A model generated the notes under the pieces. The model was given only the letters and a program-made list of their open reading frames with translations. It did no database searches and was not told where the DNA came from. A stretch of 20,534 nucleotides of DNA, from positions 408 to 20,941 of the forward strand of contig DHNJ01000237.1 of assembly GCA_002409445.1 (NCBI GenBank). The letters run 5' to 3'. Below, piece after piece: positions 7,253 through 15,245 of the stretch (within the stretch, counting starts at the first letter, position 1; each line of letters starts with the position of its first letter). This stretch comes from Armatimonadetes bacterium UBA5419. Lineage in GTDB: Bacteria; Armatimonadota; UBA10988. Position numbers and translations under genes: made by a program.

Positions 7253-7261
7253 ATGGTAGCA
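7253..7261 (-). promoter_or_regulatory. Candidate extended -10 for S9 peptidase
   Basis: Minus-strand TGCTACCAT (core TACCAT, 7253-7258, four of six) lies 19 bases before the ATG and has the TGn extension. The 98-bp intergenic stretch 7234-7331 must also hold the promoter of the divergent gene, for which I see no clear boxes. Confidence 0.3.
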
Positions 7262-7331
7262 CAGCCGCCGCCGGCAGGGCTGGGCGGCGCGATGTCGAAT
7301 CGTGCGCCGTCCCATGCACGGGAGGCTTGCC

Positions 7332-8243
7332 ATGCAACTCAACGGACTGCGTCAGGAGCCCGGCCACAACAGCTTCGTCGGGGCCGTCACCGGTGCCGGG
7401 CGGTACCTCGGCCTGCCGGGCGACGCCAACTGGTACTCCGGCGCGACCGCCCACGCCTTCGCGCTGAACATTCACACTGAGCTGTGCCCGAGCGGCCCCT
7501 ACCTGTGTCCACGCCAGCCGCTGCTGGACCTGTTGGCGAACACCGGCTTGCGGGCCGAGGAGCTCGGCTGGTACAGCGAAGCCAACACGGCGGCCGAGCG
7601 CGCCGCGGCCGAGGAGCGCCTGCGCGCGCACCTGGACGCGGGCTGGCCGGGGCTGCTGATGAACCTGGAGTGGCAGCTGGTCACCGGCTATGACGAGACG
7701 GGCTTTGACACGGCGCAACCGAACGCCCCGGAGCATGACTTCCCGCCGGCGCGCCTGAGCTTCGGGACGTGGGCTGAGCTGGACGAGATCCACATGAACG
7801 TCTACCTGCTGCACCCCGTCCCGCCGGCCCCGCGCCGCGAGGCGGTGTGCGCCGCGCTGGCCTATGCGGTCAACGTCCTGGGCGCCGGCGGGGTGGTCGA
7901 GAACGACTACGGCCTGGGCCCGACCGGTTGGGCCAACTGGCGCGCGGCGGTCGAGGCGGGCCAGGGGGTCGGCTTCGGCCCGTGGTGGAACGCGACGTTC
8001 TGGTCGACCTGCCGGGCGCAGGCGGCGGGCTTCCTGCGGGCGGTGGGCGCGGAGTTCGACCTGGCCACGGAGCCGGCCGCGGCCGCCGCGGAGCGGGTCG
8101 CGGGCCTGCTGGCCAACCTGATCGACCAGGACCTGCCCACGCCCGCGCGCCTGGCGCTCATCGCCCAGGCGGCGGCCGACGACGGCGAACTCACCACCCA
8201 CCTTGGCGCGCTGCTCGCGGCTATCGAGCAGGGCGCCGCCTAG
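7332..8243 (+). CDS. Uncharacterised 303-residue protein, possibly papain-like/BtrH-like
   Basis: I do not firmly recognise this protein. There is no signal peptide or membrane segment, so it should be cytoplasmic. The N-terminal part (1-125), with GHNSFVGAVTGAGRYLG, DANWYSGATAHAFALNIHTE and a strand-rich GLLMNLEWQLVTGYDETGF, has the layout of BtrH-type or C39-like acyl-transfer/peptidase folds, in which a pocket residue near the N-terminus is followed by an 'SG.AF' helix and a later 'V.GYD' strand. The usual nucleophilic cysteine at the N-terminal helix is not evident (Ser14 stands there), so the protein may be non-catalytic. A second half (185-303) is helical, with a WANWRAAVEAGQGVGFGPWW segment. 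The ATG at 7332 is preferred over 7302 because GGGAGG lies six bases upstream. It ends 6 bp from the convergent ABC ATPase gene. Confidence 0.85.
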   Translation: MQLNGLRQEPGHNSFVGAVTGAGRYLGLPGDANWYSGATAHAFALNIHTELCPSGPYLCPRQPLLDLLANTGLRAEELGWYSEANTAAERAAAEERLRAHLDAGWPGLLMNLEWQLVTGYDETGFDTAQPNAPEHDFPPARLSFGTWAELDEIHMNVYLLHPVPPAPRREAVCAALAYAVNVLGAGGVVENDYGLGPTGWANWRAAVEAGQGVGFGPWWNATFWSTCRAQAAGFLRAVGAEFDLATEPAAAAAERVAGLLANLIDQDLPTPARLALIAQAAADDGELTTHLGALLAAIEQGAA

Positions 8244-8249
8244 TCGGCT

Positions 8250-9593
8250 CTACTCCTCACCGACCTCAATGAACAGCTGTTCGAGGTCGCCGTCGTAGGC
8301 CAGCAGCTCGGCGTAGCGGGCCCAGTCGATGAGCAGATCGAGCTGGCGTTCGGCCTCCTCGGGCGGAAACTCGAGGCCGAGGGCGGCGAGGAAGACGCCG
8401 CGTTCGAGGCGGTTCTGGTCGGTGCGATCGAGCATCTGCAGGGCCCAGCGGACCAGCGGCAGGCGGCGGATGCGAGTGCTGAAGATCTCCTTGCGCGCCT
8501 GGATGCGGCTGTCGGCGAAGGTCTCGCCCAGCGGGGTGAGGACGATGTCGCCCTGGGCCACGGTGGCGAAGCCGAGCAGCTCGAGCGCCTCGGTTAGCGG
8601 CAGCAGCTCGTCAGCCTCGTAGTTGAGGTCTTGGGCCAGCTGGAAGATGTCCGCGCGGCGCCGCTCGGCCTCGGCGAGGCGCTCGACCAGACCGTTCAGC
8701 TCGTCGGTGCTAGCCGGCGGCAGAACGCGCGTGCGGCCCGGCTCGCCCGGCGCGGTACCCAGCTCGACGTGCTCGGGCTGCGTCTGCCCGGCCAGCGTGG
8801 CGTAGACGCGGTCAACGAGGCTGAGGAAGGCGGCGTCCTTGCGCCGGCGCGGGTGCGGCAGGTTGACGCGTACGTCGGCGACGATGCGCCCGGGCGACTT
8901 GTCCATGACCACGATGCGGTCGGCCATGAGCACCGCCTCCTCGATGTTGTGGGTGACCATGAGGATCGCCTTGGTCGGGATCTCGCCGGTGGTCCACAGC
9001 TCGAGCAGCTCGGAGCGGAGGCTCTCGGCGGAGAGCACGTCGAGGCCGCTGAACGGCTCGTCGAGGCAGAAGAGCTCGGGCTCGACGGCCATGGCGCGGG
9101 CGAAGCCGACCTTCTGGCGCATACCGGCCGATAGCTCGCGCGGGTAGGCCGTCTCGAAGCCGTCGAGGCCTACGCGGTCGAGCAGGTCGATGGCCCGCTC
9201 GCGGCGCTCGGTGGGCGCGACGCCGCGGGCCTTCAGCGCGACCTCGACATTGCCCTGCACCGAGAGCCAGGGGAACAGCGCAAAGGTCTGGAAGACGATC
9301 GTCGCGCGCGTGTTGATGCCGACGAGCGGGGTCTGGCGGTAGAGGACGCGGCCTTCACTGGGCCGCTGCAGGCCGCAGACGATGCGTAGGAGAGTGCTCT
9401 TGCCGCAGCCCGACGGGCCGAGGAGCGTGACGAACTCGCCCTCGTGCAGCTGTAGGTTGATCCGCTCGACCGCCGAGAAGCGGCGGCTGCCCGCGCCGTA
9501 ATACTGACCCACGTTCTCCAGCCGCAGCAACTCGACCGCATCCGGGGCGGGGGCCGTGGCGGTCGGCGGGCTCAGGGTTGTGAGAGGTGGCAT
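8250..9593 (-). CDS. ABC transporter ATPase, nitrate/sulfonate type, with AAA-associated C-terminal domain
   Basis: This is the energy-coupling subunit of an importer. The 447-residue protein has a standard NrtC/SsuB/TauB-like nucleotide-binding domain (about 20-275): Walker A GPSGCGKS (59-66), Q-loop at FQTFALFPWL, signature ELSAGMRQK (LSAGM at 154-158, Ala replacing the usual Gly), Walker B LFCLDEP (174-180), D-loop SGLD and switch His215. Residues about 295-445 form a second, all-helical domain with winged-helix character (PLTEALELLGFATVAQGD, then FPPEEAERQLDLLIDWARYAEL) that matches the AAA-associated C-terminal domain attached to this ATPase class. It is immediately downstream of its permease (6-bp gap) and convergent with the 7332-8243 gene. 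The substrate cannot be deduced; nitrate, sulfonate, bicarbonate and related anions are family precedents. Confidence 0.92.
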   Translation of the reverse strand: MPPLTTLSPPTATAPAPDAVELLRLENVGQYYGAGSRRFSAVERINLQLHEGEFVTLLGPSGCGKSTLLRIVCGLQRPSEGRVLYRQTPLVGINTRATIVFQTFALFPWLSVQGNVEVALKARGVAPTERRERAIDLLDRVGLDGFETAYPRELSAGMRQKVGFARAMAVEPELFCLDEPFSGLDVLSAESLRSELLELWTTGEIPTKAILMVTHNIEEAVLMADRIVVMDKSPGRIVADVRVNLPHPRRRKDAAFLSLVDRVYATLAGQTQPEHVELGTAPGEPGRTRVLPPASTDELNGLVERLAEAERRRADIFQLAQDLNYEADELLPLTEALELLGFATVAQGDIVLTPLGETFADSRIQARKEIFSTRIRRLPLVRWALQMLDRTDQNRLERGVFLAALGLEFPPEEAERQLDLLIDWARYAELLAYDGDLEQLFIEVGEE

Positions 9594-9599
9594 GGCGGG

Positions 9600-11336
9600 T
9601 TACTCCAGGCGGTAGCGGTCGGAGGCGAGGGCGTAGAGGCGGCCCCAGACGGTGCGGTTGACCAGGACGACGACGACGACCAGCGCCAGCGTCGCGGCCA
9701 ACAGCAGCGGGTAGTTGCCCACGGCCGCGGCATGCTGGATGGTTGCGCCGGCGCCAGTGATCTCGAGGATCTGGCCGCGCATCTGCACGTACTCGGCGAC
9801 CACGCAGACGTTCCAGGCGCCGCCCGTGGCGACCACTGCGCCAGTGACCAGGTTGGGCAACAGCGAGGGCAGGATGAGGTAGCGCCAGCGCTGCCAGCGG
9901 GACAGGCCGAGCAGGGCGGTGCTGTGGTGCATCTCGGCGGGGATCGACGAGGCGCCCGCGAGGATGTTGAATAGCAGGTACCACTGCGTGCCGGCGACCA
10001 TCAGCGCGACGCCGGCGATGTTCAGGCCCAGGCCAGTGTGCGGGATGAGCCAGAGCACCGCGGGGAACAGCGCGGTCGCGGGGACGGAGGCGGCCAGCTG
10101 GACGATGGGTTGGAAGCGCGCCGCGAGCCGCGGGCGCGTGCCGATCGCCACGCCCACCGGCAGCGTCCAGGCCAGCGATAGCAGCAGCGCCAGGACTACA
10201 CGCACGAACGTCGCGCCGATCCCGACGGTGATCTCCCACCACTCGGCGGCGCTGACCTGCGTCAGCAGATGACCCGAGCGCACCAAGCCCCAGGCCGCCC
10301 CGGCCAGGACGGCCGCCGCGACGACCAGCCCCGCGCGCGCCCCGCCACGCTGCTCGGCCTCGTAGACGCGGCGGGCAGGGAAGCGACCGATGATCAGGCG
10401 GTCGAAGGCGTCGACCGCGCGCTCGACGCGCAGGGTGAGCCGTTCGATCAGCCGCGAGGTGCGCAGCAGGTCGTGGAACCACGCCCGCGGCGGCTCCTCC
10501 TCGTCGGTCTGTGGCACGAAGCGGGCCGACCAGGCGAGCAGCGGGCGCCAGACGAGCTGGTCGAGAGCGACAATGACCACCAGCAGCGTCACGATGCCCC
10601 AGCCAAGCGCGGCGGCGTTGCCCTGGTTGGCGGCCTCTTGGAGGTAGCTGCCCAGACCGAGCAGGCGGAAGTCGCGGCCGCCCAGGCGCAGCATCTCGGC
10701 GACCATCAGGAAGAACCAGCCGTTGGCCCAGGAGACCATGCTGTTCCAGATCAGGCTGACCGCGGCGAAAGGCAGCTGCAGGCTCTTGAACCGCAGCCAG
10801 CCGTTGAACCGAAAGACCGTCGCCGCGTCGCTCAGCGAGGGCGGCGCGGTGGTCAGCGCCTGGTACCAGGCGAAGCCGATGTTCCAGGCCTGGCAGGTGA
10901 CGATGAGCACGACCGAGGCCGCCTCGGCGGCCCAGCGGGCGGGCATGATCGCCGCGAAGCCGAGCAGCACGGCGGGCAGGAACGAGGTGATCGGCGTGCT
11001 CTGGAGGACGTCCAGCGTGGGCAGGAGGATGCGCTCGGCGCGCTTGCTGCTAGCCGCGGCGTAGCCAAAGGCAATGCTGAAGAGAATCGAGATGACGTAG
11101 GCGGCGAGCAGCCGGCCAATGCTCAGCGCGGTGTAGAGCGGGAGCATCTGCGGGCTGAGCGAAACCTCGACGCCCTCGGCCGGGCCGGTCGCGCTGCCCG
11201 CGAGGTAGACCACGCCCCCGATGGCGCCGACGAGCACGGCCACCAGCACCACGTCGACCCAGCCGATCGGGCCGAGCCGGCTGCGCACCGCGCCGCTGGA
11301 CGCGACCTCGGGCTGTGCCTCGATGTTAACGCGCAC
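9600..11336 (-). CDS. ABC transporter permease with two fused inner-membrane domains
   Basis: This is the membrane channel of the same importer. At 578 residues it is about twice the normal NrtB/SsuC length and contains two binding-protein-dependent permease domains. The first spans about 65-275, with its coupling-helix region around FNGWLRFKSLQLPFAAVSL. The second spans about 370-570, with LLGLSRWQRWRYLILPSLLP. Both show the 'G...........LP' EAA-type loop. A charged cytoplasmic linker (TDEEEPPRAWFHDLLRTS and beyond, about 285-355) joins them. One polypeptide could thus supply both halves of the pore. No periplasmic binding-protein gene is adjacent. The start is a GTG, with AGGTGG nine bases upstream; its first codons, GTG CGC GTT AAC, read MRVN. 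The downstream ATPase is certainly in the same transcript. The substrate is unknown. Confidence 0.93.
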   Translation of the reverse strand: MRVNIEAQPEVASSGAVRSRLGPIGWVDVVLVAVLVGAIGGVVYLAGSATGPAEGVEVSLSPQMLPLYTALSIGRLLAAYVISILFSIAFGYAAASSKRAERILLPTLDVLQSTPITSFLPAVLLGFAAIMPARWAAEAASVVLIVTCQAWNIGFAWYQALTTAPPSLSDAATVFRFNGWLRFKSLQLPFAAVSLIWNSMVSWANGWFFLMVAEMLRLGGRDFRLLGLGSYLQEAANQGNAAALGWGIVTLLVVIVALDQLVWRPLLAWSARFVPQTDEEEPPRAWFHDLLRTSRLIERLTLRVERAVDAFDRLIIGRFPARRVYEAEQRGGARAGLVVAAAVLAGAAWGLVRSGHLLTQVSAAEWWEITVGIGATFVRVVLALLLSLAWTLPVGVAIGTRPRLAARFQPIVQLAASVPATALFPAVLWLIPHTGLGLNIAGVALMVAGTQWYLLFNILAGASSIPAEMHHSTALLGLSRWQRWRYLILPSLLPNLVTGAVVATGGAWNVCVVAEYVQMRGQILEITGAGATIQHAAAVGNYPLLLAATLALVVVVVLVNRTVWGRLYALASDRYRLE

Positions 11337-11342
11337 TAATGC

Positions 11343-11430
11343 TTACCACCTCACCTGCCCCATCGTCGGCGCGAGCCGGCGCGAGCCAGTTTCCTGGCCG
11401 CTCAAGCAGGTGGGGTGCGCGGTGGGTTAC
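11343..11430 (-). promoter_or_regulatory. Foldable 5' leader over the permease ribosome binding site
   Basis: On the transcribed (minus) strand, CACCTGC (11406-11412) can pair with GCAGGTG (11352-11358), enclosing a 5-bp hairpin GCCAG-GAAA-CTGGC capped by a GNRA loop (11385-11398) and a tandem 10-bp duplication (11368-11387). The 5' arm word CCACCT can alternatively pair with the Shine-Dalgarno AGGTGG. It does not match a riboswitch class I know. The rest of the 290-bp gap 11337-11626 shows no gene and no clear -35/-10 pair. Confidence 0.35.
11368..11387. repeat. Tandem 10-bp duplication
   Basis: GGCGCGAGCC occurs twice without a gap, at 11368-11377 and 11378-11387, in the leader of the ABC permease gene. 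Confidence 0.8.
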
Positions 11431-11607
11431 CGGCGCCGGCGCCGCCCGAGCGACGTGCGTTGTCCTCCGGTACTGGGAGGCTCGCCGTATTCAGCGTCCA
11501 TTCGCTTCTGTCGCTCCTCTGCGGCTGTCCGATGAACTCGCCCTTCGCGACCGCTGGCTGCGTGGCGTGCGCACGCCGTGCCAGTCGGGCGGGCTCCCTC
11601 CAGTTTA

Positions 11608-11622
11608 GGCCCGCCTCGGGCC
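11608..11622 (-). terminator. Possible weak terminator after ktrA
   Basis: GGCCCG-AGG-CGGGCC forms a perfect 6-bp GC stem with a 3-nt loop beginning 5 bp after the TrkA/KtrA stop codon, at the end of the long leftward operon. It is followed by TAAACT rather than a T-run, so intrinsic termination would be inefficient. Confidence 0.4.
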
Positions 11623-11626
11623 CGTG

Positions 11627-12292
11627 TCAACGCTGGAGGAATCGGGCGATGTAGTCTGCCGCGCCAATCAGCACGAGCCGGTCCCCGGCCGCGATGACCT
11701 CTTCCGCGCGCGGGCTGCCGATGAACTCGGACCCACGGCGGATGCCCACCACGGTCACCCCGTGACGGCGGCGAAGGTCCAGGTCGATCAGGTTCGAGCC
11801 GACCATCGCGGGCGGTGCATCGACCTCGACCAGTGACAGATCCGCGGCCAAGCTGACGAAGTCGGCGATCAGCGGTGAGCCCAGGACATGGGCCATCCGC
11901 TCGCCCATGTCGCGCTCGGGGAAGACCACATCGCGACGGGCCACGCCGAGCATCTCGAGGATCACCGCGTGCTGTGCGGTCGCCGCCTTGGCGACGATGC
12001 GCTTGGCGCCTAGTTCGCGCAGGTTCATCACGATCGTCAGGCTCTGGCCGAGGTCTTCGCCGCTGGCCACGACACAGGCGTCAAACTCAGGCACACCGAC
12101 CTCGGCCAAGGCGTGGATGTTGGTCCCGTCCAGGCGCAGCACCTCGAGCACGTCGCCCTTCAGCGCGTCGATGATGTCCATGTCCAGGTCGGCGCCGACG
12201 ACCTCGTGGCCGGCGCGGGTCAACGAGGCGGCCAGCGCCCCGCCAAAACGGCCCAACCCAACGACCAAGAACGACTTCCGTTCGCGACGCAT
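11627..12292 (-). CDS. TrkA/KtrA-family potassium uptake regulatory subunit (RCK)
   Basis: This is the cytoplasmic gating ring subunit of a Ktr/Trk potassium uptake system; it binds nucleotides and opens the KtrB channel. The 221-residue length matches KtrA (a single RCK unit) rather than the double-length E. coli TrkA. The Rossmann glycine motif VVGLGRFGG (Gly12, Gly14, Gly17) opens the RCK_N domain, with the ribose-binding acidic residue Asp35 at the end of the second strand (EVVGADLD). The RCK_C (TrkA_C) domain runs from about 135 to the end, with SNLIDLDLRRRHGVTVVGIRR and AAGDRLVLIG. It is the last gene of the operon, 15 bp after the adjacent TrkH-type channel, with GGAG seven bases before the ATG. 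The function is well supported. Confidence 0.94.
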   Translation of the reverse strand: MRRERKSFLVVGLGRFGGALAASLTRAGHEVVGADLDMDIIDALKGDVLEVLRLDGTNIHALAEVGVPEFDACVVASGEDLGQSLTIVMNLRELGAKRIVAKAATAQHAVILEMLGVARRDVVFPERDMGERMAHVLGSPLIADFVSLAADLSLVEVDAPPAMVGSNLIDLDLRRRHGVTVVGIRRGSEFIGSPRAEEVIAAGDRLVLIGAADYIARFLQR

Positions 12293-12307
12293 GGCTACTC
12301 CTCTCGC

Positions 12308-13798
12308 CTAACCAATCATCAACTCGCCATCAGGATACTGCCGGTGCCGCCGCTGGGTGCGCTCGATCAACGCGAGACCGAGCGTGACCGGCCCAATTCG
12401 CCCGACCAGCATCGTCAGCAGCAAGACCACCTTGCCCGCCTCCGACAGGCCCGAGGTAATGCCTGTGCTCAGGCCCGCGGTGCCAAACGCCGAGACCGCC
12501 TCGAAGGCGATGTCCAGCAGGCTGCCCAGCTCGCGGGCGGCCGAACCGACCAGCAGGTTGCTCTCGGTCACCGTCAAGCAGAAGATGGCCAGCCCAACCA
12601 CGACCAGCGCCGACAGACCGACCGCCAGCGCGCGGTAGACGGTAGTGTGGGCGATGCGGCGGTGGTAGACGTGAATCTCCTCCTCACCGCGCATCGAGGC
12701 CAGCGCGGCGAGCAGGATGATGACGAAGGTGGTCGTCTTGATGCCGCCGCCCGCCCCGCCGGGCGACGCGCCGATGATGATCAGAAACATTGTCAGCAGT
12801 TTGCTGGCCGGGTGCATCGCCGCCATGTCGATCGTCGCGAGGCCGGCGGTGCGCGGGGAGACCGACTGGAACAGCGCGCCGACAGCCCGCTGGTCCCAGC
12901 GCAGCGCGCCGAGCGTCTTCACGTTGCCGCCCTCGAGCAACCAGAACGACGCCCAGCCGACGAGGATCAGCACCACCGAACTGACCAGAACCACGCGCGT
13001 CTGCAGCAGCAGTCGCCGCCCCGGCCGCCGCTCAAGCAGGTCCAGCACGGTGATGAAGCCCAGGCCGCCGAGGATGACCAGCGACATCAGCACGCAAAGC
13101 AGGAAGGTGTCGTGGCCGACGCCCATCAGGCTGTTGAAGCCGCTGCTCTGGCCGAGGAGCGAGGCGTAATACGGTAAGCCGAACAAGGTCACGCCACCGT
13201 TGCAGAAGGCCGTCACGCTGTGGAACAGGCCCAGCCACAGGGCGGTCATCGGCGGCATGTCGTAGGTGATGATGAAGTGGGCGCTGAGTAGCAGCGTGCC
13301 GATGCCCTCGCAAGCCAGCGTGAACTGCAGCACCATGCGCCACAGCGGCATCACGCCGCCCAGCGAGTGCTGGCCCATCGCGTCGCGCAGGGCGATGCGC
13401 CGGGCCACCGGCAGCCGCCCGCCGGCCAGGGCCATGAAAGCGGTCGAAATGACCATGTAGGTCAGGCCGCCAATCTGTGTGAGGATCAGCACCACGACGT
13501 GGCCCGAACCCGACACGTCCAGGCCGAGGTTGATGGTGTGCAGTCCCGTAACGCAGACGGTCGAAACCGAGAGGAACAGGGCGTCGAACCAGTCGAGCGG
13601 CTGGAAACGGCCGGCACCAGGCAGCAACAGCAGCGCCCAGCCAACCAGTGAGACGGCGAAGAAGCTGAGGACGACAGATTGCACCGGCCGCAGCTGCAGC
13701 GGCCGCCCGCGCCGCCGGCTGTAGGGCATGACGCGCGCGGCCTCGACAAGCTCACTGGCTGGTCGCGCTGGCCCCTGGCTGTCGTACGGTAGCGGCAA
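12308..13798 (-). CDS. TrkH/KtrB-family potassium channel subunit (second of two tandem copies)
   Basis: This is the membrane subunit for K+ (or Na+-coupled K+) uptake, with the four pseudo-repeated P-loops of the family. Selectivity-filter segments are VCVTGL (81-86), AFCNGG (197-202), PRTAGL (315-320) and AFGTAGLSTG (437-446), each with the key glycine. The gating-loop sequence GASPGGAGGGIKTTT lies at 343-357. The 496-residue form begins at a TTG codon preceded at seven bases by GAGGAG, the best ribosome site in the region. An ATG 23 codons further on (13729) is the alternative and would remove only a polar cytoplasmic N-terminus. The gene starts 19 bp after its upstream paralogue and 15 bp before the ktrA-like gene, so all three form one unit. 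It ends QYPDGELMIG, like its neighbour (QYPEGHVLIG), which points to a tandem duplication. Confidence 0.93.
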   Translation of the reverse strand: MPLPYDSQGPARPASELVEAARVMPYSRRRGRPLQLRPVQSVVLSFFAVSLVGWALLLLPGAGRFQPLDWFDALFLSVSTVCVTGLHTINLGLDVSGSGHVVVLILTQIGGLTYMVISTAFMALAGGRLPVARRIALRDAMGQHSLGGVMPLWRMVLQFTLACEGIGTLLLSAHFIITYDMPPMTALWLGLFHSVTAFCNGGVTLFGLPYYASLLGQSSGFNSLMGVGHDTFLLCVLMSLVILGGLGFITVLDLLERRPGRRLLLQTRVVLVSSVVLILVGWASFWLLEGGNVKTLGALRWDQRAVGALFQSVSPRTAGLATIDMAAMHPASKLLTMFLIIIGASPGGAGGGIKTTTFVIILLAALASMRGEEEIHVYHRRIAHTTVYRALAVGLSALVVVGLAIFCLTVTESNLLVGSAARELGSLLDIAFEAVSAFGTAGLSTGITSGLSEAGKVVLLLTMLVGRIGPVTLGLALIERTQRRHRQYPDGELMIG

Positions 13799-13817
13799 AC
13801 CGCGTCTCCTCGCCTCA

Positions 13818-15245
13818 CTAGCCGATGAGCACGTGTCCCTCAGGATACTGCCAATGGCGCGGACGGAATCTCGCCAGCAGCGCGGTAGCGATCGTCACCG
13901 GCCCAATCCGCCCCGCCAGCATGGTCGCGATCAACACCAGCTTGCCCCCAACCGTCACCGACGGTGTCAGCCCCGTGCTCAGGCCCACCGTCCCGAACGC
14001 CGAGCAGGCCTCGTAGAACAGGTCCAGAATGCGCCCTGCGTCGCCCGCGCTACCCGCCAGCCCGCCCTGCTCGGTGACGGATAGAAGGAACGTCGCGCCC
14101 AAGGCGATCACTGCACCGGCCAGCCCGACGGCCAGCGCGCGGTAGACCGTGGTATGGGTGATGCGGCGGCGGAAGATATGCAGGTCCTGGTTGCCGCGCA
14201 CCGAGGCGAAACTGGCCAGGAGGATGATCACGAAGGTCGTCGTCTTGATGCCGCCGCCCGTCCCCGCCGGTGAAGCGCCGATGAACATCAACAGCGATGT
14301 GTACAGCTTGCTCGCGACGTGCAGGTGCGCCTGGTCGATGGAGGCGAAGCCGGCGGTGCGGGTGGTGATCGACTGGAACAGGGCGTTCCACAGCTGGTCC
14401 GGACCGCTCAGGCCGCCCAGGGTGTACCGGTTCTGATGCTCGATAATCCAGAAGCCCAGCGCGCCAAGGACGATCAACAGGCCTGTGGTCCAGAGGACGA
14501 TCTTAGTATGCGCGGCGAGCTGCCGTGGCCGGCGCCATTCGACAACGTCGAGCACGACGACAAAGCCGATGCCGCCCAGGACGATTAGCGTCGCCAGCGT
14601 TACCAGCACCAACGGGTCGCCCGCGAACGCGACAATACTGTTCATCGTCTCGGGCGCGCCGAACCAGTGGCCGTGCGCCGGCAGACCGAAGATGTCCAAG
14701 CCGGCGTTGCAGAACGCCGAGACCGCATGGAACAGCCCCAGCCATGAGGCCTGACCCCACGGCAGCCCATAGTGGACGACGAAATGGAGGGTCAGGATGG
14801 CCGCGCCGGTCAGCTCGACCAGCGCCGTAAACCCGATCACCGCCCGCCACAGCCGCGGCACCATGGCCAGCGAGTCGCCGCCCAGCGCGTCGCGCAGGAT
14901 TAGCCGGCGCGCGATGGGCATGCGTGTCGCCGACATCAGCACGAAAGCCGTCGAGAGCACCATGTAGCCCAGCCCGCCGACCTGCACCAGCAGCAGCACG
15001 ACCAGATGCCCCACGTCGCTCACCGCCGCGCCGAGATTGACCGTGACCAGGCCGGTCACGCAGACCGACGTTGTCGAGAGGAACAGCGCGTCGATCGGCG
15101 CCAGGGGGCGCTCCCGGCCGCAGATGGGCAGCATCAGCAACAACCAGCCGACCGTGACGACGCTGAGGAAGCTGAGGGCGATCAGTTGGACCGGCGTCGG
15201 CGCCCACCGCTTGAGGCGGCGACGCGGTGTAGGTGGCTCGTCCAT
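13818..15245 (-). CDS. TrkH/KtrB-family potassium channel subunit (first of two tandem copies)
   Basis: This is a 475-residue paralogue of the next gene, with the same topology. Filter segments are VCVTGL (61-66), AFCNAGL (177-183), TRTAGF (295-300) and AFGTVGLSTG (416-425), and the intramembrane gating loop is GASPAGTGGGIKTTT (323-337). The first filter and the gating region are nearly identical to the second copy, while peripheral helices have diverged, so this is an old duplication. The ATG at 15245 shares its A with the TGA stop of the upstream secreted-protein gene (TGATG), so translation is probably coupled. An in-frame upstream ATG at 15422 adds only 59 residues of low-complexity sequence that overlap that gene, and I reject it. 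Either both copies pair with the single KtrA, or one acts differently; KtrB channels are dimers, so a mixed dimer is conceivable. Confidence 0.93.
   Translation of the reverse strand: MDEPPTPRRRLKRWAPTPVQLIALSFLSVVTVGWLLLMLPICGRERPLAPIDALFLSTTSVCVTGLVTVNLGAAVSDVGHLVVLLLVQVGGLGYMVLSTAFVLMSATRMPIARRLILRDALGGDSLAMVPRLWRAVIGFTALVELTGAAILTLHFVVHYGLPWGQASWLGLFHAVSAFCNAGLDIFGLPAHGHWFGAPETMNSIVAFAGDPLVLVTLATLIVLGGIGFVVVLDVVEWRRPRQLAAHTKIVLWTTGLLIVLGALGFWIIEHQNRYTLGGLSGPDQLWNALFQSITTRTAGFASIDQAHLHVASKLYTSLLMFIGASPAGTGGGIKTTTFVIILLASFASVRGNQDLHIFRRRITHTTVYRALAVGLAGAVIALGATFLLSVTEQGGLAGSAGDAGRILDLFYEACSAFGTVGLSTGLTPSVTVGGKLVLIATMLAGRIGPVTIATALLARFRPRHWQYPEGHVLIG

Noticed and set aside
7227..8201. 324-codon minus-strand frame opposite the 7332-8243 gene
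   Set aside because: It overlaps the S9 start region, lacks a ribosome site and reads as an antisense shadow of a gene with a good Shine-Dalgarno.
10269..13177. Plus-strand frames at 10269-11339 and 12113-13177
   Set aside because: Gln/Arg/Asp-rich products opposite membrane proteins with clear helices and filter motifs; antisense shadows.
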